A stretch of 10,846 bases of DNA from assembly GCA_964549275.1 (NCBI GenBank), contig CAZJUP010000031.1:1-10846 (forward strand). The letters are read 5' to 3'. The notes beneath the pieces are model-generated. The model was not told where the DNA came from and ran no database searches. It saw nothing but the letters and a program-made list of their open reading frames with translations. Source of the stretch: CAZJUP01 sp964549275. Its GTDB lineage: Bacteria; Fidelibacterota; Marinisomatia; Marinisomatales; TCS55. Shown here one piece after another: positions 1 through 5,940 of this stretch (positions are counted from its first letter, which is position 1; every line of letters begins with the position of its first letter). Made by a program: the position numbers and the translations under genes.

Positions 1-85
1 AACCTTAAATGAAAACCCTGTTAACCAATTTTACAGAAAAAAGGTTGCATAACCATTTTTTTAAAAAAAATAGTAATTTGAATTG

Positions 86-162
86 GCTTTAATAATAAAA
101 TGGAAAACCACTAAAGTGGTTATTGATTTGATGGATTCATTACCCCCCGGCTTAAGCCGGGG
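86..162. repeat. Dispersed repeat unit with two hairpins, full copy
   Basis: This is a composite unit. It has an AT-rich lead ending in ATAATAAAAT (92-101), a small inverted repeat AACCACT/AGTGGTT (106-112 and 115-121), a linker ATTTGATGGATTCATTA (126-142), and a perfect 18-base palindrome CCCCGGCTTAAGCCGGGG (145-162) followed by ATTTTAAT. The palindrome is far more GC-rich than its surroundings. A degenerate copy of the lead and linker lies at 1674-1703, which is why I call it a repeat and not only a terminator. The plus-strand order (GC hairpin, then T-rich tract) would suit a rightward terminator, but no rightward gene is visible upstream. The stop codon of the ATPase gene lies inside the palindrome. 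It could be a REP-like or intergenic repeat sequence; copy number in the genome is unknown. Confidence 0.6.
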
Positions 163-1489
163 ATTTTAATATGGTATCTGTCGTGCTTTGTTCTATTATG
201 TTATTTATATAGGCAACTGCATAAAGTGGAATGTTGATAAATTCTTTATCTCTTATAAAATTTCTTGGGGAAGTTCTAATAATCAACCTGGGGTTATATT
301 TTTCATTATAGCTTCGCAGGCTTCTAATATTTCTGCTCAATCCACTTTTTACTTTCATTGGATAAATTTCGTTGCCGATTTGAAGAATATAGTCAACTTC
401 TGCTTCACTTTTTGAAGTCCAGTAATACAAATTCTTATGGTGGTTTGCTACCAATTCATTTGCCACAAAGTTTTCTATAAATGCACCATTGTATTCAGAA
501 AATAATTTTGTTGGATTTATTATAATATCAGATGTGAGATTTAACATGGCACCAAGTAATCCTGTATCATGAAGATATAGTTTAAATTTTGAATAATCAA
601 CATATCCGGATAATGGTATCTTTGGCGTTTTAATGTGGTTTACAGTATTGATCAACCCTGATTTTTTCAACCATTCTATAGAATGTGCAAATGTAGCAGC
701 TCTGGCATTTTTCTGAACATTGCGATATTTAAACTTTTTGTTATCTTTGGATAATTGCCCGGGGATGGATCGCCAAAGTGCTGAAGTTTTAATGGCCTGT
801 TGTTCTGTGGAGTATTTTGAAAAATCTCTTTGGTAAGCTTCTAATATTTCCATCTGGATAGTTCGGGTTTTTTGAATATCTTTTTCATCTAAATAGGATT
901 GTAATACTTCAGGCATTCCACCCAAATAAAGATACATTTTTAAATGATCTTTCAACTTGCCATGAATAGCTTCTGGCAGGGAATCATTGAGATCTTTTAT
1001 TTCTGAAGCCAATAACTCTTCACCGAACGCGAGCAAATATTCATTAAATGTCATTGGATGCAAGGTCATGAAGTTGACCATTCCGACAGGAAAACTATTT
1101 GTTTTTCCTACACTTACCCCTAGTAAAGAACCGGCCGCAATGATATGGTACTCTGGGCTTTGTTCTTTAAAATATTTTAAACTGGTTAATGCCGCAGGAC
1201 AATCTTGTATTTCATCAAAAAAAATCAACGTATCTTGAGCATTTACTTTTATCCCAAAATACAAGCTGATATTTTTTATAATATTCTCTGACGAAAGGCT
1301 ACCATCAAAAAGTGTCGTTAATTCAGCATCTTCTTCAAAATTTAGATAGACATAATTTGAATAGGCATTTTTTCCAAAGGAATTTATTAAATATGTTTTT
1401 CCAACTTGCCTTGCCCCTTGCAATAAAAGAGGTTTGCGCCGGTCATCATTTTTCCAAATTTCCAGCTGATTATATAATGATCGCTTCAA
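152..1489 (-). CDS. AAA_14-type ATPase with C-terminal DUF4143 domain
   Basis: This is a 445-residue ATP-binding protein of the widespread, often horizontally spread AAA_14/DUF4143 family, whose cellular role is not established. The N-terminal P-loop domain has Walker A GARQVGKT (25-32), Walker B LIFFDEIQD with D92-E93, and a sensor-like AAGSLLGV (about 118-125). The C-terminal domain has the restriction-endonuclease-like pattern GAFIENFVANEL, then YYWTSKSEAEVDY with D366, then a beta strand ending at K381. The usual PIEVKSG is here PMKVKSG, so the acidic residue of the E-x-K motif is K379 (codon AAA). The start is TTG at 1489, chosen because AGGGG (1496-1500) stands six bases upstream. The last residues KSPA and the stop are encoded by the GC palindrome at 145-162. 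No partner gene is adjacent. The ATPase call is firm; any nuclease activity is doubtful. Confidence 0.9.
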   Translation of the reverse strand: MKRSLYNQLEIWKNDDRRKPLLLQGARQVGKTYLINSFGKNAYSNYVYLNFEEDAELTTLFDGSLSSENIIKNISLYFGIKVNAQDTLIFFDEIQDCPAALTSLKYFKEQSPEYHIIAAGSLLGVSVGKTNSFPVGMVNFMTLHPMTFNEYLLAFGEELLASEIKDLNDSLPEAIHGKLKDHLKMYLYLGGMPEVLQSYLDEKDIQKTRTIQMEILEAYQRDFSKYSTEQQAIKTSALWRSIPGQLSKDNKKFKYRNVQKNARAATFAHSIEWLKKSGLINTVNHIKTPKIPLSGYVDYSKFKLYLHDTGLLGAMLNLTSDIIINPTKLFSEYNGAFIENFVANELVANHHKNLYYWTSKSEAEVDYILQIGNEIYPMKVKSGLSRNIRSLRSYNEKYNPRLIIRTSPRNFIRDKEFINIPLYAVAYINNIIEQSTTDTILKSPA

Positions 1490-1490
1490 T

Positions 1491-1549
1491 AGTATCCCCT
1501 ATAAAGTGTAGGGAATATACAGCAGTATCCCGTAAAAAGTGTAATATAC
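1491..1549 (-). repeat. Imperfect tandem repeat in the ATPase leader
   Basis: Two direct copies lie head to tail upstream of the ATPase start. Read on the minus strand, the distal unit (1549-1524) is GTATATT followed by ACACTTTTTACGGGATACT. The proximal unit (1520-1491) is GTATATT, an extra CCCT, then ACACTTTATAGGGGATACT. The 19-base cores match at 17 positions. The units are separated by three bases. The proximal unit contains the AGGGG ribosome-binding site, so a protein binding these repeats, possibly the ATPase itself, could control expression. That role is inferred. Confidence 0.75.
1493..1517 (-). promoter_or_regulatory. Leader hairpin covering the ATPase Shine-Dalgarno sequence
   Basis: In the ATPase mRNA, UAUUCCCUA (1517-1509) can pair over all nine positions (one U-G wobble) with UAGGGGAUA (1501-1493), leaving a seven-base loop CACUUUA. 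The right arm contains the whole AGGGG ribosome-binding site, and the TTG start follows at 1489. The CCCT that makes the left arm complementary is exactly the part missing from the distal tandem copy. The pairing is visible in the sequence; its use as a translational switch is inferred. Confidence 0.5.
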
Positions 1550-1673
1550 AATAAAATTTATCCCCAAAATTGTGTCTGTATCCATTGTGATATTCATTTG
1601 AAGCTCAAGCGAAATCGAAATAATGCTCAATATTCATTAATTATAAGCTCCAAATAGTATATTGTTGAGCTAT

Positions 1674-1703
1674 ATAATAAAATTCAATTTGAAGGATTCA
1701 TTA
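1674..1703. repeat. Partial copy of the dispersed repeat unit
   Basis: ATAATAAAAT (1674-1683) and ATTTGAAGGATTCATTA (1687-1703) repeat, in the same order and orientation, 92-101 (identical) and 126-142 (16 of 17 bases). Three bases separate the two blocks here against 24 in the left copy, so the small hairpin has been lost. The GC palindrome is also absent: directly after the repeat comes the orphan dehydrogenase fragment. The two copies flank the ATPase gene as direct repeats about 1.56 kb apart. Confidence 0.55.
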
Positions 1704-1853
1704 ACCCTTGGCGTCAACGGCGTGACGGAAGATTATTCCCTAATGCGGCACATGGCCAATACTGAGCCAATCTATACCTACGAAGGGACCCACGAAATGC
1801 ATACGCTCATTATCGGTCAGCAAGAAACAGGGATGGCTGCCAACGATTTTTGA
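1704..1853 (+). pseudogene. gcdH: 3' remnant of a glutaryl-CoA dehydrogenase gene
   Basis: About 49 codons in one open frame read as the C-terminal end of an acyl-CoA dehydrogenase of the glutaryl-CoA dehydrogenase type. The fragment begins TLGVNGVTEDYSLMRH, continues with YTYEGTHEMHTLIIG, and ends QETGMAANDF before a TGA stop. The family signature NxYEGTHxxHxLIxGrxxTG is intact, including the glutamate of YEGTH that is the catalytic base in the full enzyme. The flavin- and substrate-binding portion (roughly the first 340 residues of a 390-residue enzyme) is absent, and the upstream sequence is repeat and AT-rich spacer. An ATG at 1662 opens the same frame but has no coding homology before about 1704. 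The frame and motif are undamaged, so the truncation looks recent. The remnant cannot encode a working enzyme. Confidence 0.8.
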
Positions 1854-1908
1854 TTTATATTAGTTGAGACAACATATCAGCTGGTGTGTTAATCAGAAAC
1901 ACTTGAAA

Positions 1909-2217
1909 TTATATAACAATTGTGATCTTTACTCGAATGGCTTGCTTATCAAATATACATTCTTTTTTTCTAACTGAAGCTTTGAGTGGGAGAACATAAG
2001 AGTTTTCTTTTTTATCCGGGAAAATGGATGTTTTCCATGACGTTTCTCCTATCCGTACTTTTACAGGAATGGATCCCCACCCTTTGGATGTATAACCATA
2101 ATTATCCTTAATCTCTTCACCTAGTGAAACTGGTAAAGTGACAAAATGCCATGAACCTTTTTCAGCATTATACAGCCAGACTTTATTTTCAAATTCAAAT
2201 GAAATGTATTGATCCAT
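1909..2217 (-). CDS. DUF1905 domain protein
   Basis: This is a 102-residue protein that is essentially one DUF1905 domain, a small beta-rich family of unknown function. The family pattern is clear: an aromatic FENKVWLYNAEKGSWHFVTLP stretch (about 9-29), then KGWGSIPVKVRIGETSWKTSIFPDK (about 45-69), and a final LPLKASVRKKE segment. It starts 28 bases after the SDR stop on the same strand, so it is probably the last gene of that transcript. No good Shine-Dalgarno sequence precedes the ATG, which also suits a downstream cistron. Its end faces the dehydrogenase remnant, 55 bases away. The domain assignment is good; the role is unknown. Confidence 0.85.
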   Translation of the reverse strand: MDQYISFEFENKVWLYNAEKGSWHFVTLPVSLGEEIKDNYGYTSKGWGSIPVKVRIGETSWKTSIFPDKKENSYVLPLKASVRKKECIFDKQAIRVKITIVI

Positions 2218-2245
2218 AAGGTGTTAGAACCATTAAGTAGACATA

Positions 2246-2926
2246 CTACCAATCTATCTCGGTTCTGTCTCTAAAGAATTTTCCAGTAGGAATCTCTTTT
2301 TCAGTAGCCAACCAAACAGCTGTATCAGCACCTTCTTCAACACTTCTTGGTGCAGTCGGGCCACCCATATCTGTGCGCACCCAACCGGGACACATTGCAT
2401 TGACCGCTACTTGTCCAGATAAATCTGCAGCCAGCATTTTTGTAAGTCCATTCAACGCTGTTTTAGACAGTCTGTAACTTGCATACCCTCCCATCATTTC
2501 TGACAAGGCTCCCATGCCACTACTTATGTTTATAATTCTGGGACCATCACTTTTTTTCAATAAGGGTAAAAAGGTTTGGCTTAAACGTGCTGGACCATAT
2601 ACATTGATGTTCATGACTATTTTAAATTCATTTATTTTTGTATCAGTGGCGGACCGGTCAGAACTGAAAATACCCGCATTGTTTATTAATACATCCAACT
2701 TACCCATTGTTGAGTTAATGTAATTGGCGGATGATTCAATATCCCTCTGGCTGGTAACATCCAATTGAAGAAGGTAGACATTACCGGAAAGTTCTTTCGA
2801 GGCTTGTTTGCCTTTGCTTAAATCTCTGGACCCCAATATAACGATGTGACCAAAATCAGACAGTTGTCGGCAGATCTCAAGACCGATTCCCCTGTTCCCA
2901 CCGGTTACTAAAATGATTTTACTCAT
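2246..2926 (-). CDS. Short-chain dehydrogenase/reductase, carbonyl-reductase-like
   Basis: This is a 226-residue classical SDR, predicted to be a cytosolic NAD(P)H-dependent oxidoreductase. Visible motifs are TGGNRGIG (8-15, nucleotide binding), D56-V57 for the adenine ring, NNAG (82-85), N107, the catalytic serine in INISSG (S135 or S136), Y151 and K155 of YxxxK, and CPGWVRTDMGG (179-189). R12 after the glycine motif and the ending PTGKFFRD...W resemble carbonyl-reductase/menthone-reductase-like SDRs, which usually prefer NADPH; the substrate cannot be read. The ATG overlaps the stop of the upstream membrane protein as ATGA, and AGGGA lies seven bases upstream, so the two are translationally coupled. 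All catalytic residues are present. Confidence 0.92.
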   Translation of the reverse strand: MSKIILVTGGNRGIGLEICRQLSDFGHIVILGSRDLSKGKQASKELSGNVYLLQLDVTSQRDIESSANYINSTMGKLDVLINNAGIFSSDRSATDTKINEFKIVMNINVYGPARLSQTFLPLLKKSDGPRIINISSGMGALSEMMGGYASYRLSKTALNGLTKMLAADLSGQVAVNAMCPGWVRTDMGGPTAPRSVEEGADTAVWLATEKEIPTGKFFRDRTEIDW

Positions 2927-3315
2927 TTAACTTCCCTGTAATCCTGCATGATCTCATAAATATCAGGGAGAGTTGGGTAAATTTTGAAGCCTACAAAGAG
3001 TATGATAATACTTATTAAAAGTGTACCCATGGATTTCAAAAATGGGAATATCATTGCACAATAAATGATCATTCCTATTGCCACGACACTAGAGATAAGA
3101 ATGCCACATTGAATTTTATTCAAAATCATCAAGTAGGAGAAAAACATAATTGCTCCAGAAAGCATAAGAATATGTCCGGTTAATAAAAGATTTAATAACT
3201 CTCTATTGTATCCACCCTGATGGTCTTTTATGATAAAGATATCATGTAATACACCATTAGCAAAATACCAAACGGATGCAAACAAGAACCAATTGACCGA
3301 ATTAAAAACTTTCAT
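2923..3315 (-). CDS. Four-helix membrane protein of unknown family
   Basis: This is a 130-residue protein I do not recognise. It has four hydrophobic stretches: about 9-28 (containing ANGVLHD), 43-65, 70-92 and 95-115, followed by a charged tail ending REVK. The conserved-looking GVLHDIFII and GHILMLSG stretches suggest a real family of small inner-membrane proteins. Its stop overlaps the SDR start in ATGA, so its translation probably feeds the reductase. The ribosome-binding site is weak (AGAAG). The gene begins 48 bases after the stop of the small membrane protein upstream, with a 12-base palindrome between them. Confidence 0.7.
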   Translation of the reverse strand: MKVFNSVNWFLFASVWYFANGVLHDIFIIKDHQGGYNRELLNLLLTGHILMLSGAIMFFSYLMILNKIQCGILISSVVAIGMIIYCAMIFPFLKSMGTLLISIIILFVGFKIYPTLPDIYEIMQDYREVK

Positions 3316-3346
3316 GAGGGCTTCTATCTGTTAAAAAATGTATTGA

Positions 3347-3358
3347 AATGATATCATT
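3347..3358. promoter_or_regulatory. 12-base palindrome AATGATATCATT
   Basis: A perfect dyad lies in the 48-base gap between the DUF4345-like gene and the membrane protein/SDR genes, 31 bases before the next start. It could be an operator for an internal promoter. It is too AT-rich and lacks the following T tract to be a convincing terminator. No recognised regulator site matches it. Confidence 0.25.
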
Positions 3359-3363
3359 CATGA

Positions 3364-3720
3364 TTAAGCAAAAAATGCCAGGGCTGATAACATTGCGAAA
3401 AATACAATGGGTAACACAGGAACCCGTTTGCAAAATCCTCTATATTTCATTGAAAGTATATTTAATGCCACGATGGTAAGCCCAGACCCCAGGGCGGTCA
3501 ACAGTGTGTGAGCATATTCTGTGGGTAATTCACGGCAGAATAGAGAAATTATTCCAATTGCAAGGACAGCACCACCAAAATCTGCACGAAGAAAGTTTGA
3601 AGGTTCGCCTCCAAGAAATACCACTGTTTTTTTATTCACTTCTTTCGGGAGTGTTATAAAAAGAATTCCAAGAAATGAAAAAATACTTCCGATTATTGTT
3701 AATGCTAATTCTGTGGTCAT
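3364..3720 (-). CDS. Small membrane protein, DUF4345-like
   Basis: This is a 118-residue protein with four predicted membrane helices: about 5-22, 49-62, 72-90 and 99-117. Between the first two helices lies a hydrophilic loop followed by RADFGGAVLAIGI. This R-x-x-(Y/F)-GG-xx-L-A-x-G pattern is like DUF4345 membrane proteins, but the match is by eye and tentative. I chose the ATG at 3720, not the longer in-frame start at 3867. GAGG stands eight bases before it, the upstream extension is non-hydrophobic and unlike the family, and the extension would run through the divergent promoter region. It is transcribed away from the DUF1761 gene and is probably the first gene of the leftward cluster. Confidence 0.65.
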   Translation of the reverse strand: MTTELALTIIGSIFSFLGILFITLPKEVNKKTVVFLGGEPSNFLRADFGGAVLAIGIISLFCRELPTEYAHTLLTALGSGLTIVALNILSMKYRGFCKRVPVLPIVFFAMLSALAFFA

Positions 3721-3885
3721 GGGGGTATCCTCTTTAATTGGTTGTCTCCGAAAAGAAGTAACCAATATAGAATTTTCAAACAATAAAAAAGAAGAATTAA
3801 ATATTTTATGTCCGGTGAAATAGCATTCCGTGTTCCTACTATTATTTATTAATAAATTACACTCCATAAAACCAAGGAGATCATC
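3721..3885. promoter_or_regulatory. Divergent intergenic region with AT palindrome
   Basis: This 165-base spacer must hold the promoters for the leftward four-gene cluster and the rightward DUF1761/glycosylasparaginase pair. It contains a perfect 14-base palindrome ATTTATTAATAAAT (3844-3857), 29 bases before the DUF1761 start, and an AAGGAG ribosome-binding site next to that start. No convincing -35/-10 pair can be fixed on either strand. The palindrome may be an operator or a chance product of AT-rich sequence. Confidence 0.4.
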
Positions 3886-4323
3886 ATGTACGAACCGACT
3901 ATTAACTACCTCGCCGTTCTCATATCCACAGTTTTATTTTTCATGTTGGGAGCACTTTGGTATTCCCCGGTTATGTTTGCAAAAGGATGGATCAAAGGCA
4001 TGGGGCTCACCGATGAGCAATTAAAAGAAATGAAAGAACATGGCCCGGGTACAAGGCCATTTATTATTTCTTTTATCGGAACATTGGTCATGGTCTTTGT
4101 CACAGCACATATGGTGGACTTTATGAAAGTGGTTTATCATGATTTATCCAATTTGACAGTAGGGCTCACATCTGCCTTTTGGCTTTGGTTGGGATACATT
4201 GCCACATTTTCCTTAAATGCAGTAGCCTACGAAGAAAAATCCTGGCAATTTTATTTTATTACCACAGGATATCCATTTGTAGGACTGATGGTCAGTGGGG
4301 CAATTTTAGCAATTTGGGTATGA
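3886..4323 (+). CDS. DUF1761 family membrane protein
   Basis: This is a 145-residue integral membrane protein of the DUF1761 family, whose function is unknown. The N-terminal signature is clear: INYLAVLISTVLFFMLGALWYSPVMFAKGW (6-35) followed by a charged MGLTDEQLKEM linker. Further helices lie at about 59-77, 88-112 and 121-144. The GALWYSP element is typical of the family. AAGGAG stands six bases upstream of the ATG, a strong ribosome-binding site. The stop TGA overlaps the start of the glycosylasparaginase gene (ATGA, 4320-4323), so the two are coupled and share a transcript. The coupling might mean a membrane role linked to glycopeptide use, but nothing in the sequence proves this. Confidence 0.85.
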   Translation: MYEPTINYLAVLISTVLFFMLGALWYSPVMFAKGWIKGMGLTDEQLKEMKEHGPGTRPFIISFIGTLVMVFVTAHMVDFMKVVYHDLSNLTVGLTSAFWLWLGYIATFSLNAVAYEEKSWQFYFITTGYPFVGLMVSGAILAIWV

Positions 4324-5270
4324 AACGCAGGGATTTTCTGAAAACAGGCGCATTGGCTGCAGCAATACCGTCTGTCTTATTTTCAAAAGATAATCCCCGA
4401 AGGAAAATGAATCACCCAATCGTTTTGTCAACCTGGAAACATGGTCTTCCTGCCAACGAAGCGGCCATAGATATATTAAAGGCTAACGGAACTGCCTTGG
4501 ATGCTGTTGAAGCTGGAGCTCGAATCCCGGAAGCCGATCCAAAAAGTACCTCTGTCGGATTTGGCGGCCTCCCGGACGAACAAGGTAATGTGACACTGGA
4601 TGCCTGTATTATGGATTTCAACGGCAATGCCGGTTCGGTGGCCTTTCTTCAAAATATTAAACATCCTGTCTCTGTAGCCAGAAAAGTGATGGAAAAAACG
4701 AAACATGTGATGCTGGTAGGGGAAGGTGCGAGACAATTTGCTGTTTCACAAGGATTTGAAGAAATGAATCTTCTAACAGATGAATCCAAAGCATCCTGGG
4801 AAGAGTGGAAAAAGAATCGCCGGGAAATGACACCCCATGAAACATACGATACTATTTCTGTTTTAGCTCAGGATAAAAATGGCAATCTTGCCGGGGCCTG
4901 CACCACCAGTGGTTGGGCCTATAAATTACATGGTAGAGTAGGGGATAGTCCCATCATTGGTGCGGGGCTTTTTGTTGACAATGAGGTGGGTTGTGCTGCA
5001 GCCACAGGGCTGGGGGAAGAGGTCATAAAAACAACCGGAAGTTTTTTGGTGGTAGAACTTATGCGACAGGGATACGAACCCGAAGCGGCGTGTAAAAAAG
5101 CATTAAAACGGGTGATAAAACAACACGACGGTAATCCAAACTTTCTAATCGGTTATATTGCCATTCGTCAAGATGGGAAAGTCGGATCCGCTTGCCTGAA
5201 GAAGGGTTTTGAATATGCCTTAGCGAGAGGAGAAGTAAATAAACTGCATAAAGTGAAGGGGATGCTATAA
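4320..5270 (+). CDS. Tat-exported N4-(beta-N-acetylglucosaminyl)-L-asparaginase
   Basis: This is a 316-residue Ntn-hydrolase of the glycosylasparaginase (aspartylglucosaminidase) type, close in pattern to the secreted Flavobacterium enzyme. It should split the bond between N-acetylglucosamine and asparagine in glycopeptides after self-cleavage into two chains. The N-terminus MKRRDFLKTGALAAAIPS is a twin-arginine signal, so export in folded form is expected. Motifs are LSTWKHG (W39), VGFGG and VTLDACIMDF (79-100), the autocleavage site HETYD/TIS with nucleophile T178, and GACTTSGWAYKLHGRVGDSPIIGAG (192-216) with substrate-contacting R206 and D209. The canonical HDTI is spaced out here as HETYDTI. 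I chose the ATG at 4320 because it begins the Tat motif and overlaps the DUF1761 stop. It converges on the acetyltransferase gene with only 16 bases between and no evident terminator. Confidence 0.93.
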   Translation: MKRRDFLKTGALAAAIPSVLFSKDNPRRKMNHPIVLSTWKHGLPANEAAIDILKANGTALDAVEAGARIPEADPKSTSVGFGGLPDEQGNVTLDACIMDFNGNAGSVAFLQNIKHPVSVARKVMEKTKHVMLVGEGARQFAVSQGFEEMNLLTDESKASWEEWKKNRREMTPHETYDTISVLAQDKNGNLAGACTTSGWAYKLHGRVGDSPIIGAGLFVDNEVGCAAATGLGEEVIKTTGSFLVVELMRQGYEPEAACKKALKRVIKQHDGNPNFLIGYIAIRQDGKVGSACLKKGFEYALARGEVNKLHKVKGML

Positions 5271-5286
5271 AGGATAAAAAAAAATT

Positions 5287-5940
5287 CTAACGATATTTAG
5301 AATGAGAAGTTGTAGGCTTTTCATTCATTAATGTTTGATATTCATCCATAAACTGTCCAACATGAAATCCATCAATCAGGGCATGGTTAACATAAACGGA
5401 TACTGGCATAAGTTTCCTGCCTTCAATATCAGTCATTTTACCAAATGTTATTTTAGGACAACTATCGGGGGTTGAAAATCTCCTTGCATGCGAAATTGCT
5501 TTAAAATTCAGCCAAGGTAAAGAAGAAAAATGAATTACATTTTCTCCTGATGATGCCGGCATTAATCCAGAAGTGATTTTTACTCGGTCAATTTCTTTTT
5601 TCGCTAATTTATTAAACTCTACAAAATCTTTTTTGTAATCCATATTTGCAAATCCAAATGTACCATTATCCCTGTTTATTGTTGGGGAAGCATTAATGGT
5701 TTCATAGACATAAACTTTCTCATTTAAAATACGATAACGAAAAGATTCTATCAAATTTGCAGCAACTAAAGCCTTATGTAAATAATATAGAAAAAATGAA
5801 AAATCCTTTTTTTTACAGTATTCATATGCAATGCTACAGTCAATTTCGATAGTTACTCCCCAAAATGGTTCTTCAAATTTTGTAAAGAACTTAAAATGTT
5901 CTTTACGCTCCCAATTCTCAATATCAAGTAATCTTTTCAT
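5287..5940 (-). CDS. Chloramphenicol acetyltransferase-like acyltransferase (CatA-type fold)
   Basis: This is a 217-residue protein of the classical trimeric chloramphenicol acetyltransferase family, which moves acetyl from acetyl-CoA to a hydroxyl. The length is right for the family (about 210-220). The active-site motif HHxxxDG appears as VNHALIDGFHVGQF: the catalytic base corresponds to H186 and the structural aspartate to D190. The first histidine of the pair is asparagine (N185). A Ser-containing FSSLPWLNF (138-146) corresponds to the CAT substrate/transition-state serine region. The family also holds chromosomal members that do not give drug resistance, so a resistance label is not justified. 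It appears to be a single-gene unit with a weak ribosome-binding site (AAGGA 12 bases, or GAG 3-4 bases, before the ATG). Confidence 0.85.
   Translation of the reverse strand: MKRLLDIENWERKEHFKFFTKFEEPFWGVTIEIDCSIAYEYCKKKDFSFFLYYLHKALVAANLIESFRYRILNEKVYVYETINASPTINRDNGTFGFANMDYKKDFVEFNKLAKKEIDRVKITSGLMPASSGENVIHFSSLPWLNFKAISHARRFSTPDSCPKITFGKMTDIEGRKLMPVSVYVNHALIDGFHVGQFMDEYQTLMNEKPTTSHSKYR

Noticed and set aside
152..1489. ATPase as half of a toxin-antitoxin or phage-defence pair
   Set aside because: No partner gene stands on either side, and the nuclease-like motif is changed; single AAA_14/DUF4143 genes are common.
1662..1703. Reading the dehydrogenase remnant as a complete small gene starting at ATG 1662
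   Set aside because: The first 14 codons are repeat and AT-rich spacer sequence with no family similarity, and no ribosome-binding site is evident.
3721..3867. N-terminal extension of the DUF4345-like membrane protein from an ATG at 3867
   Set aside because: The extension is polar, crosses the divergent promoter region, and a better start with GAGG upstream exists at 3720.
5287..5940. Calling the CAT-like gene an antibiotic resistance gene
   Set aside because: Family membership and a kept His/Asp do not show activity on chloramphenicol, and the motif differs from HHxxxDG.
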